This document shows, one piece after another, positions 22,723 to 33,407 of a stretch of DNA of 64,000 nucleotides. The DNA is from Amphiura filiformis. Its lineage: Eukaryota > Echinodermata > Ophiuroidea > Amphilepidida > Amphiuridae. The notes under the pieces were generated by a model, which was not told the origin of the DNA, did not search any database, and worked only from the letters and a program-made list of their open reading frames with translations. Every line of letters starts with the position of its first letter. The first letter of the stretch is position 1. Location of the stretch: assembly GCF_039555335.1 (NCBI RefSeq), contig NW_027305494.1, forward strand, positions 1,342,001 to 1,406,000. Direction: 5' to 3'. The translations under genes were made by a program, and so were the position numbers.

Positions 22723-23170
22723 AGAATAAACGATAGGAATTTTTATTTTGACTATCCTCTACCGTGTGATAGACGACAGGCAGGTCCAATACTACGATAA
22801 AAAAAAAAGAGGATAGTCGAAATAAAAATTCCTATCGTTTATTCTCATTCTTAGTCAGTTAAATATTATTTCAATAACTGGAAACTATTTTTTTAAAGCA
22901 AAAATTAAGTTACCGTCATAAAAACTTTTTCTAAAATGAACAAAACTTGTTTACAACTTCACATCTTTTGTTGCGTGCACTGTTAGCGTGTGTGAGTATT
23001 CTGCACTGCGTCTACGCATACAACGCGATACATATGCGCACCTCTACGAGCGTGTTACGCGTTGTCAACACTCATGATGATGTGGGGTCGTCTACCGCCT
23101 GATAGACGACACTCAAAATCCAATCAGATTATGTGTCTACGTAGTAGACCACTCCCACTGACTAAGAATT
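22723..23170. mobile_element. Hairpin and foldback element
   Basis: A 38-bp near-perfect inverted pair (GAATAAACGATAGGAATTTT at 22724 and its complement ending at 22845) with a 47-base spacer. A second pair, ATTCTTAGTCAGT (22847) and ACTGACTAAGAAT (23157), encloses GC-rich sequence with CTACGCATACAACGCG-like words. The element is absent from the other two kelch modules, so it is probably a later insertion. Confidence 0.75.
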
Positions 23171-23816
23171 AATAATAATTACTATACAGTAGTTAACAGT
23201 TGACATTGGGCTTGGCCGATTGTTAAAAACAATTGATTTTGATTCTTTCTTTTTTTTAAAACCACCTATCAGTTGAAAACATTGCTTAAAAAATCTATTT
23301 GCTTAGAAAAACAATAGATTATTTTAAAAATAATTGAGTACCTGATTAAAAAAAGTAATTGATTAATGATTATTTTTGATTAATCTAAATATCGCTCAAG
23401 CCTGGTTGACATTAGGTCGCAAGGCATGGCACTCAAGAAATGGGGTATGGCCCAAAAAAGTTGGAGCCTCTCCGCTGCCATAATCAGAACTTCTTACGAC
23501 ATTAATTCTAAACCAATTACCAAATATAAATACCGGGTATAGTTTAGGTATGGCCCTATGGCCAGCATTGGATAGTGGCTTGGTGTTGCAAAATGCTACT
23601 CAATTTTATAAATTTACTATACAATTTTGGAACTGGATAACATTTTTATGTCATAGACTAATACACTGAAATGTGTGAAATATACAATGTACCTCGAGAT
23701 ATTGTGACAGCAGATTTTGTTATGCAAAAAAAACCGTTTCTTAATTCCAACATTGTGCCATTATTTTATTTTTTTCTGCGATATTGTTGCTTTTGATGGG
23801 AATATTTTTGGATGCA
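23171..23816. other. 3' flank of kelch exon K3
   Basis: AT-rich; includes the ATTAGGTCGCAAGGCATGG string common to the modules. No separate gene seen. Confidence 0.5.
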
Positions 23817-24755
23817 TCATCGCCTCTTCCACACATGTGTTCTTGCATCAGTTAACACATGCTTCCATTGGAAGTGGGATTTGCATTCACATGCAATCTT
23901 TGTCATTCCTAGCTTCCGCTTGTCAAATGTGAACAATTGTCGGGCTAAACACCTCACATATGTGCCAAATGTCTCCATCTCATCCACGATCTCTGCAAAA
24001 GTAACAGTGGGCTCATCGTTATCAAAGTTGCAAGCAAGCCGGATCACTTCATTGCCACATACATCACCTTCATTATATCTAGGTATTTGGACCAAGTAGC
24101 AGATACCTTTGTGAACTTGCAAGCACTGTGTGCTGCATCTCCTGTTTTTAGTGACGTATCTTACCGTTTCATGGACACTCACAGACACTTTATACCATTT
24201 ACTCTGCTCTGGTTTATACAGTACAAACTGCTGATAGAAACCTACAAACAATATGTATCCACCAATCACTACAGCACTACTTATGCTGAAATTCAGTTGA
24301 TGCCCTAATAATATACGTTCCCAAGTCTGATGGGATAAACTGTACCGCTGAATTATTTGCACATGTGCAAACTCCATGAATGCAATGGAGTATAAATAAT
24401 CATCCAACTGAAGAAGAATCGGAAGCAAGTGGATAGTAGGCATCGGTGGCAGGATTATCCACTCATTCTTATCCCAATCATACTTGAAGAAGTTATTTTC
24501 AGATGCCCACTTGATATGTTCTGCTTCTTCTTCTGGGTCATCTGTTGGAGGGTTTTCATTTGCACCTGCAACGTAAAGGTGGCCTGTATCTATAACAAAA
24601 ACTTTAAACCCATGCACATAATCTGGATCTTCTTCTGAATGATAAGGACTCTTGTTGGGGATGTCTGCTAGTTGAGTAAGCTTGTAGCAGCCTGTATTGG
24701 TAGTGCATTCTATAAACAATGTAGAATCCTCAACATCTTCTGCGGAAATTACAGT
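23817..24755 (-). CDS. Kelch terminal exon K3 of the kelch-like gene
   Basis: Acceptor GATTTTTCAG above 24755 and a stop at 23817; 939 nt, 312 residues, phase 0, starting TVISAEDVEDSTLF. It has the same blade order as K4, with FFKYDWDKNEWIILPPMP, DDYLYSIAFMEF, IIQRYSLSHQTWERI and FVLYKPEQSKWYKV. Its C-terminus is extended by about 13 residues (ending HVWKRR) because the stop used by K1 and K4 is altered. Intact over its whole length despite many substitutions and three-base indels relative to K2 and K4, which points to selection on the protein. Confidence 0.85.
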   Translation of the reverse strand, partial: TVISAEDVEDSTLFIECTTNTGCYKLTQLADIPNKSPYHSEEDPDYVHGFKVFVIDTGHLYVAGANENPPTDDPEEEAEHIKWASENNFFKYDWDKNEWIILPPMPTIHLLPILLQLDDYLYSIAFMEFAHVQIIQRYSLSHQTWERILLGHQLNFSISSAVVIGGYILFVGFYQQFVLYKPEQSKWYKVSVSVHETVRYVTKNRRCSTQCLQVHKGICYLVQIPRYNEGDVCGNEVIRLACNFDNDEPTVTFAEIVDEMETFGTYVRCLARQLFTFDKRKLGMTKIACECKSHFQWKHVLTDARTHVWKRR

Positions 24756-25239
24756 CTGAAAAATCAAAGTGGTCGAATGGAGTTAAGGGGAATTAGAGGG
24801 TAGGGTATTTGCATTCAAATATTCAGGTAAATAAAGCTGACACATATGAGGAATGGGTCCTATATAAAGGCGATCCCATCAAAGCTTAATAAAATAAGGC
24901 TTAAAGGGGTGTCATTTCTGCACCATGCAGGATTTTTCTCAGGCGGGAAAAATTGCCCAAACATTTGTTTTAATAGATTGGCCGTAACTCGTAGATCAAC
25001 TGCTCTGACTGATGTAAATGAACTATTACATGATTTCAAGAGAGTTACCTCTATTGCCTGATAAGAGTACATCACACTTGAAAACTTAATGTTTGTGATC
25101 TATAAAGTTTATTAAAACAAATTTAAATCATATTCAGATTTAATCCTGATCACTTGGATACAGTACTTATAATATAACAGTCTTCAATTGTTGGTTTTAA
25201 TATTCTTATCATATCCTAGTTTGTAAAGGTATATACTGT

Positions 25240-26809
25240 ACATGTAGTGTAGACGGATGAGTTTCACTATGAAATTTGGATGAGAAGCTTAAATAGTAAG
25301 TCCAGATTGAACAGTTTAAATATGTATTTTACATTATTTATATATCTACCTGGATGATTCAGAATATTTACAAATAGTTATACATTTTTTGTATTTTAAT
25401 AGCAAAGAAGAAAACAAATCATGGCTATATAACTTATTTTGAGTGGTACTGGTAATTTTATAATATTTTCAAATTCCACCAAAACCAGCCATCCCTTGTC
25501 ACCTCTGCTTGCTATGACACAAATTCTACCCAAAGTAGACTACACTAAACAGAAGAGTTCAGATCGATGCACACACCGACATCCATTTTTCTCAATTCGG
25601 CAAATTTAAATGGTCAAATAATAAGAAAATATCTGCTACTTATATAATCATAGGTTCAGTTTACTTAGAACTTTTGTATCAACTTACAGCATGCATTTTA
25701 GGGCAGATTTTGGTGGCCTTAAACTCAAATGGTTTGAAAATGGTTTTATCATCTGTTGCATCTGAACTTTCCAATTTTTACTTTACACAAGTAGCTACAA
25801 TATATACAACCACTAAAACATTTCAAATTTATTGGTATAATCAAAGACAAAATTAAGAAGACCCAAGTTTGTGTTTGACGTCACCTGAAAATCAAACTCG
25901 GGCATGGTTTGTTTAAGAGTGTCGATCGTAACGACTGAGTTTCTGAACGTGGTGGTAAAACAGTGTGCCTTTTGGTTAATTTTACACCTTCAAATATACA
26001 AACCATCTTATAAGTCAGGTACATGTATCAGTAAACTTTCTTTCCTGAAGGCACTGTGTTAACAATGCCTAGAAAGTTTGCTTTTTGCCTGGTAAATGTA
26101 CCATAAATTTTCGCCATTTTGTGTGATTCCTTTTCTGAGCTAGGTTTCTCCGAACGACACCAGATGAATCAATTACCTTCCTTTTATGCGCTACTAACTA
26201 ATCAAGGGTCGTGGGGAGTTTGATTGACAGTGACACAAACTAGTCTTCTTAATTCTGTCTCGGGAAAAATAAGAATATTTTCCCTTCCAGAATGTAAATT
26301 CAGTTATCTTTTCTAGTGCTTTGTTGCTGTGTATGGAAACATGTTTTATCCCCGGGTTTTATCCCATACATAATTTTGTCAAGCATGGCTAAAAAATATG
26401 CTTTTTCAAAGTTTAATCAAAAATGCAACACAGTCAATGCACTAGGCTAGGGGTTCACAAACTGTGTGTCATAGGTGAGTAACGTTGCATTTAATAATAG
26501 AACTAATGATTAACAATTGACATTAGGTCGCAAGGTATGGTACTCAAGAAACGGGGTATGGCCCCAAAAAGTTGAAACCTCTGCACTACCGTATGTAAAA
26601 ATCAAAACTTCTTATGGCTCCTATATGAGATATATACCTACATGTACATAGGCCTATATATTAATTGTGTCTATACAATGTAGGTAGCTAGGTTCTCATA
26701 GAATCGATGTCGTAACACTTTGAAATGCACTACAACTGTTAGTTTAGGTATTGCCATTTTTTCTGCAATATAGTTGCTTTTGATGTATTCTACATGTAGC
26801 ACAATTTTG
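25240..26809. repeat. Flanking module of the decayed kelch exon
   Basis: A third copy of the module blocks, with a remnant of the foldback near 25270-25310, the CCAATAAA-type minus-strand signal near 25828 and the ATTAGGTCGCAAGGTATGG string near 26521. The pogo-like MITE and the CCCTAA tract are missing here. Confidence 0.7.
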
Positions 26810-27234
26810 AAGTGGGATTTGCATTTACATGCAAAATATCTTTGTCATTCTTAGCTGTGCATAATGGCTCATCTAAACACCACGCAAATGTGCCAAATGT
26901 CTCTTATCTCATCAACCATCTCTGCAAATGTAATAATGGGCTCATTGTTTTCAAAGTTGCAAGCAAACTGCATGGATCACCTTCATCCTTCCTGGGCATT
27001 CTGACAAAGTAGCAGATACCTTCGTGAACTACAAAAGTCAGTGGTGGCACCAGGATTTTTTTTTCGGGGGGAAGTGAATTTCAGGGGGCAAAATCAACAA
27101 ATTTTGTGCAAAAATGGCACCAAAGAGTGGAAATTTACATGATTTTGGGTTTTTTTGCATCAAAGCGGAGGGGGGGGGTACTGATTGATGTATCTTCTAC
27201 TGTCATCAGTGTATACCATTTTGTTGACATATTT
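26810..27234 (-). pseudogene. Decayed kelch exon (psi-K), interrupted by an insertion
   Basis: The minus strand matches the C-terminal third of the kelch exons, most closely K1 (shared TCATCCTT..TGGGCA and ATACCATTTTGTTGACA). It has an ATG-rich frame break, a deletion around 26973 and an insertion of about 150 bp (27034-27183). The 5' two-thirds of the exon is missing. It lies directly against the 3' flank of K2. It cannot encode a propeller and shows that the array has had at least five kelch exons. Confidence 0.8.
27034..27183. mobile_element. Short G-rich repeat insertion within psi-K
   Basis: Begins CAGTGGTGGCACCAGGATTT and ends in a G run. A related sequence lies in inverted orientation at about 41890-42070 (CAGTGGCGGCGCCAGGAATT as complement). 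It splits kelch-homologous sequence on both sides. Confidence 0.65.
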
Positions 27235-27285
27235 TTGGGTATGCATCCTGGGGAATGTATCATCCACATTCTCTTCTTGCATCAG

Positions 27286-28200
27286 TTATTCTAACACACC
27301 CATTGGAAGTGCAGGGTGGGACTTGCATTCACATGCAGTCCTTGTCATTCCTAGTTTCCGCTTGTCAAATGTGAACAATGGTAGGTTTAAATACCCCGCA
27401 TATGTGCCAAATGTCTCCATCTCATCCACCCTCTCTGCAAATGTAACAGTGGGCTCATTGTTATTAAAGTTGCAAGCAAGCCGGATCACCTTAATGTCAC
27501 ATACATCCCCTTCAATATATTTGGGTATATGGACAAAGTAGCAGATCCCTTTGTGAACTAGCAAGTACTGACGTTTGTAGCTTCTCTCAGTGATGTATCT
27601 TACCGTTTCGTGGACACTCCCAGACATTTCAAACCATTTATTCTGCTCTGGTTTATAAAGTACAAATTGCTGAAGGAAACCTAAAAACAATATGTATCCA
27701 CCAATCACTGCAGCACTTTGTACGACAAGATTCAGTTTATGTCCCGATATACGCTCCCAAGTCTGATGGGATAAACTGAACCTCTGAATTATCTGTGTAG
27801 GTATTATATCACACTCCATATATGCAATGGAGTATATATAATCATCCAACTGAAGAAGAATCGGAAGCGACTGGATACTAGGCATCGGTGGCAGGACTAT
27901 CCACTCATTCTTATCCCAATCATACTTGAAGAAGTTATTTTCAGATACCCACTTCATATGTTCTGCTTCTTCTTCTGGGTCATCTGTTGGAGGATTTCCA
28001 TTTGCACCTGCAACATACAAGTGGCCTGTATCTGTAACAAATGCTCTAAAGCCATGGTCGTAATATTCTTCATCTTCTTGTGAATGATAAGGACATTTGT
28101 TGGGGATGTCTGCTAGTTGAGTAAGCTTGAAGCAGCCTGTATTGGTAGTGCATTCTATAAATAATGCTGAATCCTCAACCTCATCTGTGTATATTAAAGC
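27286..28200 (-). CDS. Kelch terminal exon K2 of the kelch-like gene
   Basis: Acceptor CCTTTTTCAG above 28200 and a stop at 27286; 915 nt, 304 residues, phase 0. The exon start reads ALIYTDEVEDSALF, which has no in-frame initiator, so it can only be used as an internal or terminal exon. Blades: HLYVAGANGNPP, FFKYDWDKNEWIVLPPMP, DDYIYSIAYMECD, IIQRFSLSHQTWERI and FVLYKPEQNKWFEM. Its C-terminus, GVLE, differs from the WMC/WVC ends of K1 and K4. Confidence 0.86.
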   Translation of the reverse strand, partial: ALIYTDEVEDSALFIECTTNTGCFKLTQLADIPNKCPYHSQEDEEYYDHGFRAFVTDTGHLYVAGANGNPPTDDPEEEAEHMKWVSENNFFKYDWDKNEWIVLPPMPSIQSLPILLQLDDYIYSIAYMECDIIPTQIIQRFSLSHQTWERISGHKLNLVVQSAAVIGGYILFLGFLQQFVLYKPEQNKWFEMSGSVHETVRYITERSYKRQYLLVHKGICYFVHIPKYIEGDVCDIKVIRLACNFNNNEPTVTFAERVDEMETFGTYAGYLNLPLFTFDKRKLGMTRTACECKSHPALPMGVLE

Positions 28201-28756
28201 CTGAAAAAGGAAAGTGATTGGAGTTAAAGGGAGTCAGAGGGGAGCATAACCTCACCTAGCGATGTTTGCATTCAAATATTGAGATAAATAAAGCTGACAC
28301 ACTAGAGGAATGGTATGGGTTCTATAAAGGAGATCTCAAGGCTTGTTAAAATAAGGCCAAAAGGGGTGCCATTTCTGCCCCATGCAGGATTTTTCTCAGG
28401 CGGGAAAATGACCCAAACATATGTTTTAATAGATTATTGACCGTAACTCATAGACTGATCTTACTGATGTAAATGAACTATTACACGATTTCAAGAGAGT
28501 TACCTCTATTGCCTGATAACTGATAAGAGTACATCACACTTGAAAACTTAATGTTTGCGATCTATAAAGTTTATTAAAACAAATTTAAATTATACCATTA
28601 TATTCAGATTTACTCCTGATCACTTGGATACAGTACTTATATAACAGTCTTCAATTGTTGGTTTTGATATTCTTATCATATCCTAGTTTGTAAATGTATA
28701 TTGTTTAGGCAGGGATTTTCGGGCTGGCTCACAGGTGCCCGCCCAAGATTACATGA

Positions 28757-29770
28757 CCCGGGGGTACTCACATACAAATGCTATACGGGGATGTGCCGCC
28801 CAAATGGGTAGGTTTTCCACAAAAAATCCTTAGCTATGGGTCTGTGTTTTGAAGAAAAAATCCTTTAAGGAAATCTGTACCATAAACTAATCAATGGCTA
28901 TATAGTTGCAGTAATAATAAAAACGACAAACAGTAAAAGTCCCAAGCTTATATACGTCCAATTAAAGGAGAAATTCTTAATTCCTTACGACAATCAGCGA
29001 TCAGTTTGTAATCCATGGTGGCGGCCATATTGATACCAATGTATTTTATTACGCTGTAACGGTACCCCGATTTTGAAACCAGCGAAATCCGTGCCACCAG
29101 CACTCGCGCTCGTGAACTTTGGTGACACGAAGAGAATACTACCAAAGTTCAGATTTAACATTCGTTCAAAAGAAAACGTGACAATTTTTACCCATAAAAC
29201 TACAGAACATAAAAAAATGTATTTTTAAGTAATATTTATGATCAACAATGTCTTTTTGAGAACGAAAAGTAAAAACAGCACTAAAAACCAAAATTCGCTG
29301 TGGGGGTCGCGAATGCCATAGCAATATACACGCTCGCCGCGGGTCTGTGTGAAAGGTTACACTATACCGCTTGTGGCAGAAAGGACTCGCAAACAGCTAT
29401 CATGGCGGCTTCCATGAATCGCAGAAACGAAGGATTAAAAGTGCTTTTTCTTTGTTAGGAATATTCCGAAATTCATATAGACCATCTGGTATGTTTAATT
29501 TAGGGGTATATAACTATATTAGCCATTGATTAGTTTATGGTACAGATTTCCTTTAATAGACATGGGTCTCCCTTTTAGATTTTCCATGCTATGTGTGAAA
29601 AACATGCGGGAAAACATGTTGCTTTTACTACTTTCAAGCTCAAATCCTTATATGTGGGTCCTTATTTCCTGAAAATCCTTAGGTAAAATTACCCTTAGAA
29701 ATGGGTATGGGTTCTGAGCTTGGGCCACACATCCCCATCGAAATATAATCCAAGTACCCCCAGCCCCGGG
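28757..29770. mobile_element. Outer TIR element disrupted by a nested MITE
   Basis: CCCGGGGGTACTCACATACA at the left and, inverted at the right, CCCGGGGCTGGGGGTACTTG, followed on both sides by CGGGGATGTG/GATGGGGATGTG. The interior is split by the element at 28867-29553. Confidence 0.8.
28867..29553. mobile_element. Inner MITE with AAGGAAATCTGTACC termini
   Basis: AAGGAAATCTGTACCATAAA and its inverse bound 687 bp, with the next 18 bases (CTAATCAATGGCTA) also inverted. Inserted inside the element 28757-29770. Candidate minus-strand AATAAA for exon K1 lies within it near 29044. Confidence 0.85.
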
Positions 29771-29930
29771 TTCTATACCTATTAATTGTTTCTATAGGTA
29801 TAGGTTCTCATAGAATCAATGTCGTAACACTTTGAAATGCACTACAACTGTTAGTATATTGTTGCTTTTGATGGAAATATTTTTTGGATGCATCATTGCA
29901 TCTTCCACACATATTCTTGCATCAGGTATT

Positions 29931-30824
29931 CTAGCACATCCATTGGGAATGGGACTTGCATTCACATGCAATCTTTGTCATTCCTAGCTTCCGCTTGTCA
30001 AATGTGAACAATGGCTTGTCTAAACACTGTGCAAATGTGCCAAATGTCTCTAACTCATCCACCATCTCTACAAATGTGATAGTGGGCTCATTGTATTCAA
30101 AGTTGCAAGCAAGCCGGATCACCTCATCACTTTCATCCTTATTGGGCACTCTGACAAAGAAGCAGATACCTTTGTGAACTACCAAGTACTGTTTGATGTA
30201 TCTACGGCTGTCTTCAGTATATACCATTTTGTTGACAGACACTTCAAACCATTTATTTTGGTCTGGTTTATAAAGAACAAACTTCTGATGGTCAAATCCT
30301 ATGTTATAGACATCACCAACAAACAATATGTATCCATCAATCACTACAGCACTTAATATTTGGCAATTCAGTTTCTGTTCTGATATGCATTCCCAAGTCT
30401 GATGGGATAAACTGTATCTTTGAATAGGTACTCCATTCTCCAAGAATGCAATGGAGTACAAATAATCATCCACCTGAAGAATAATTGGAATGAACTGGAT
30501 AATAGGCATCGGTGGCAGGACTATCCACTCATTCTTATCCCAATCATACTTGAAGAAGTTATTTTCAGATGCCCACTTGATATGATCTGCTTCTTCTTCT
30601 GGATCCAATTCTATCGGAGAACTATCGTTTGCACCTGCAACATAAAGATGGCCTGTATCCATAACAAATGCTGTAAAGCCATGCAAATAATCTTGATCTT
30701 CTTCTGAATGATAAGGACTCTTGTTGGGGATGTCGGCTAGTTGAGTAAGCTTGTAGCAGCCCGAATTGGTACTGCATTCTATAAACAATGTATAATCCTC
30801 AACATTTTTTGTGGAAATCACAGC
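29931..30824 (-). CDS. Kelch terminal exon K1 of the kelch-like gene (most proximal)
   Basis: Acceptor CTTTCCAG above 30824 and a stop at 29931; 894 nt, 297 residues, phase 0, starting AVISTKNVEDYTLF. Joined to the upstream exons it gives a 587-aa BTB-BACK-kelch protein, normal for the family. It is the most divergent of the four kelch exons: it has an extra segment with DVYNIGFDHQKFVLYKP in the third blade and shorter loops elsewhere (LENGVPIQRYS). It retains the core strings FFKYDWDKNEWIVLPPMP and FDKRKLGMTKIACECKS. Confidence 0.88.
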   Translation of the reverse strand, partial: AVISTKNVEDYTLFIECSTNSGCYKLTQLADIPNKSPYHSEEDQDYLHGFTAFVMDTGHLYVAGANDSSPIELDPEEEADHIKWASENNFFKYDWDKNEWIVLPPMPIIQFIPIILQVDDYLYSIAFLENGVPIQRYSLSHQTWECISEQKLNCQILSAVVIDGYILFVGDVYNIGFDHQKFVLYKPDQNKWFEVSVNKMVYTEDSRRYIKQYLVVHKGICFFVRVPNKDESDEVIRLACNFEYNEPTITFVEMVDELETFGTFAQCLDKPLFTFDKRKLGMTKIACECKSHSQWMC

Positions 30825-31046
30825 CTGGAAAGAAATGAGTTAAGGCAGGTCAGAGGGGGAAGCATGACCTAGTTGTGTTTGCACTCAAATATTGAGCCAA
30901 AAAGCTGACACACAAGAATGGTTTGTGTTCTAGACAAGGTGTATAAAAAATGCCACTAGATCAACTAGAATTACGCTGTTGTGCCCCCACACAAAGGTGT
31001 GCAAATAAAAGGTTTGTAAATACAAATAACATGCAATGCAAATAAG

Positions 31047-31501
31047 TAGGCCTGCACGAATAAGTCGCCAATAGTCGCAACCTCGACTATTTGGCGACAG
31101 TTGTGACTACTACTAATGATTGCCAATTAGCGACTATTCCTGAAAGTTCAACAGCAACAAAATTGAATTAAAGGGCTCTAAAAATGAAGAACATGTGCTA
31201 CCGCCTTAAAAAAGCAAAGACAACATCAAGAATGAAGTGTGTTTTATTGATTGTAATTTTTTTGAGTCATCATGGTCTTCACTTGTCAGTTGTATGTGTG
31301 TACAATAATAATGTCCCCAGCAGTGTTCTGTAATCGTCCCACTTTTTACTGCACAAAGAGTGTATATTTTTAAGTGCTGGATTCTGAACCACAAAAAAGT
31401 AAGCTTGAACTTTTGACCTTTGATAGTCACCGATAGTCATAGTCGCTACTATTTGGGTGGCGTTTAGTCGACTACTAAAAAGCCCATGTTGTGCAGTCCT
31501 A
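31047..31501. mobile_element. hAT-like MITE in the intron before K1
   Basis: Termini TAGGCCTGCAC and, inverted, TAGGACTGCAC resemble the hAT end pattern. The interior repeats GTCGACTA/AGTCGCCA-type words around CGACTATTTGGCGAC. Flanking octamers CAAATAAG and CAATAATG are only partly alike, so the target duplication is not proven. Confidence 0.6.
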
Positions 31502-31509
31502 CAATAATG

Positions 31510-31765
31510 CAAATAACATGAGTCAAAACTATCACAATACCAAGTTTGATATAAAATTGGACGGATTGAGCATGATACCTTGATCGGTTATTGCGTTTTA
31601 GCTACAGAATGCATTGATGAAAATATATGCAAATAAGCTCATTAATATTCATAAATATTCAAATAACATGACACAAAATTATACAGCACATCAAGTCACC
31701 ATATCCATTCCCCATACCAAGTTTGATATAAAATTGGATGGATTGAGCATGATACACAAAGATAT
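31510..31765. repeat. Imperfect direct repeat of about 160 bp
   Basis: CCAAGTTTGATATAAAATTG followed by GA(C/T)GGATTGAGCATGATAC occurs at about 31541 and 31697, each preceded by AAATAACATGA. Intronic. Confidence 0.7.
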
Positions 31766-31891
31766 TGGTCAAGCTGTGCGTTTTAAAAGATTCAAAGAAT
31801 TTCACAAGTCTTCCTGCAAACCTTGATGAACTAATTTGCTTCTAATGAGGCTAATGAAGTTCTGTCTGTACAAACATGCATGTGTACATAC

Positions 31892-31966
31892 CTTTATTGT
31901 GTTTCTAGTAGCAAATAAGGCAGGATGACTAATCATCAAAGGCACCACAGCTTCCTCCATCGTAGC
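31892..31966 (-). CDS. Exon 3 (25-residue linker) of the kelch-like gene
   Basis: Exactly 75 nt between acceptor AATTGCAG (above 31966) and donor AAG|GTATGT (below 31892). It encodes ATMEEAVVPL then MISHPALFATRNTIK, in phase 0. Position and sequence fit the end of the BACK domain and the bridge to the first kelch blade, where kelch-like proteins typically have a variable linker. Too short to stand out as an open frame; found by splice signals and frame. Confidence 0.75.
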
Positions 31967-32428
31967 CTGCAATTAATAGAGATGTTCAATTGTCAAGTAG
32001 GATATTTCACATGGAAAAAGGTGATTATTTTGATTTAAGTTAATGAGGGGGTCAACCATGTCTGCCGGGAAAAAATTAACAAAGTTATGGGCAAATGTCT
32101 TTTTTCAAAATTATCCAGCCATCATTGACGTCTGTGACAAGGCTTTAGAATGCTTTACTGTACAAAAAAATCAAGAAATGCACCATTTTTCACCACACCG
32201 ATCCATTTTACACGAAACACAAGCTATTTTATTTGATGAAATCTACTGAATGGTAACTTCTGTATCAAGGATAAAGTACCCAGCACTTTTTTACCTTCAT
32301 CCTCTAGTTTGTGGTGTCCACATTTCAAATATTTGTATTGTATAGGGATTACACAAGCCATTTTATACTGTGGTTTCAATTTTGAGTCGAAGGAGTCCCT
32401 CTATAGTAAGCAATGTGGCCATGCCTAC

Positions 32429-32605
32429 CTGTAACTTGACAACCTCCTCCATCATCTCCTCGCACCCTGGTTTAGCAAGTATCTCATCACCAAGGATCTC
32501 CTTGAGTCTGTCTCCTGGTATCAAGCCAAGGCGTATTTTCTTCAGGATATCAACTGTATAGCATTGACGATCCTCCCATTTATGTCTAACCCATTTGATG
32601 GTCAC
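32429..32605 (-). CDS. Exon 2 (C-terminal BACK domain) of the kelch-like gene
   Basis: 177 nt, 59 residues, phase 0. Acceptor TCTTACAG above 32605 and donor CAG|GTAGGC below 32429. It reads VTIKWVRHKWEDRQ and then a helix-rich segment with ILKKIRLGLIPGDRLKEIL. The W-x4-R and LL..IRL..IP patterns are those of the BACK domain, which orients the kelch propeller relative to the Cullin-3-bound BTB. Confidence 0.85.
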
Positions 32606-32845
32606 CTGTAAGATCTGGATGTGAACAAATTGTGGGAAAAAATAGTTAGGGGTATACTATACATACACTGTATATTCACTACACTACATGTAGGCTAGGC
32701 TTTAAAGACAGTAAAAGTAATTTCATATTTATCATTATCATCAAATCTGTAGTATATATTAATGACCTACATAGAACTACTTGGTATCATTAGCCAAGTG
32801 TAAATGACTCAAAAGTCACTAAACATCAAATAAATATATGTTCTT

Positions 32846-33159
32846 AAAGGAGGATTCCGTGATCATAGCATCCTCTTTTTATGATATTTTTCAGTAGATA
32901 TCCACGAAAAAGCTTATTCCCAAAAATTTCAGTTGATTCTGATTTTGCGTTTACGAGTTATGCATAATTATGTGTATTACACTGCTCCATAGGCCACTGT
33001 TGTTCAAATTTCACGTTATCTTTGCTAAACGAATGAATCTGCAAGAAATATTTGGTACATAAACATTATGTAGCCAGAGGTATCCAGTGGTATAAAAATC
33101 TTAAATTTTTTTGAGAAAAGTGAGGGGATGAGGCTGTGGATCACGAAATGCCCTTCTAA
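32846..33159. mobile_element. MITE of the GTGATCC family, copy 2
   Basis: AAAGGAGGATTCCGTGATC at the left; the right end, inverted, matches AAGGGCATTTCGTGATCC. Opposite orientation to 12181-12466. Sits within intron 1 of the kelch-like gene. Confidence 0.82.
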
Positions 33160-33407
33160 GTTAAAGATGTTTCAATGATGTTCTTTCGATCGCACATGGC
33201 ACATATGTTGCAGTACATGTACCAGAAACTATTTAAAACCTTATTCAGAGATAAATGATTTGTGAATTACAGAGATCTGATACTTGTCTCACTTGACATG
33301 ATAATACACTTTATATAGTTGATAAGAACAAAACTGACTCAAATGCAAGATGTTCTTGCAAGTTACATTCACATGGTAATAAATGCTTAGTAAAATGTTT
33401 AACTCAC

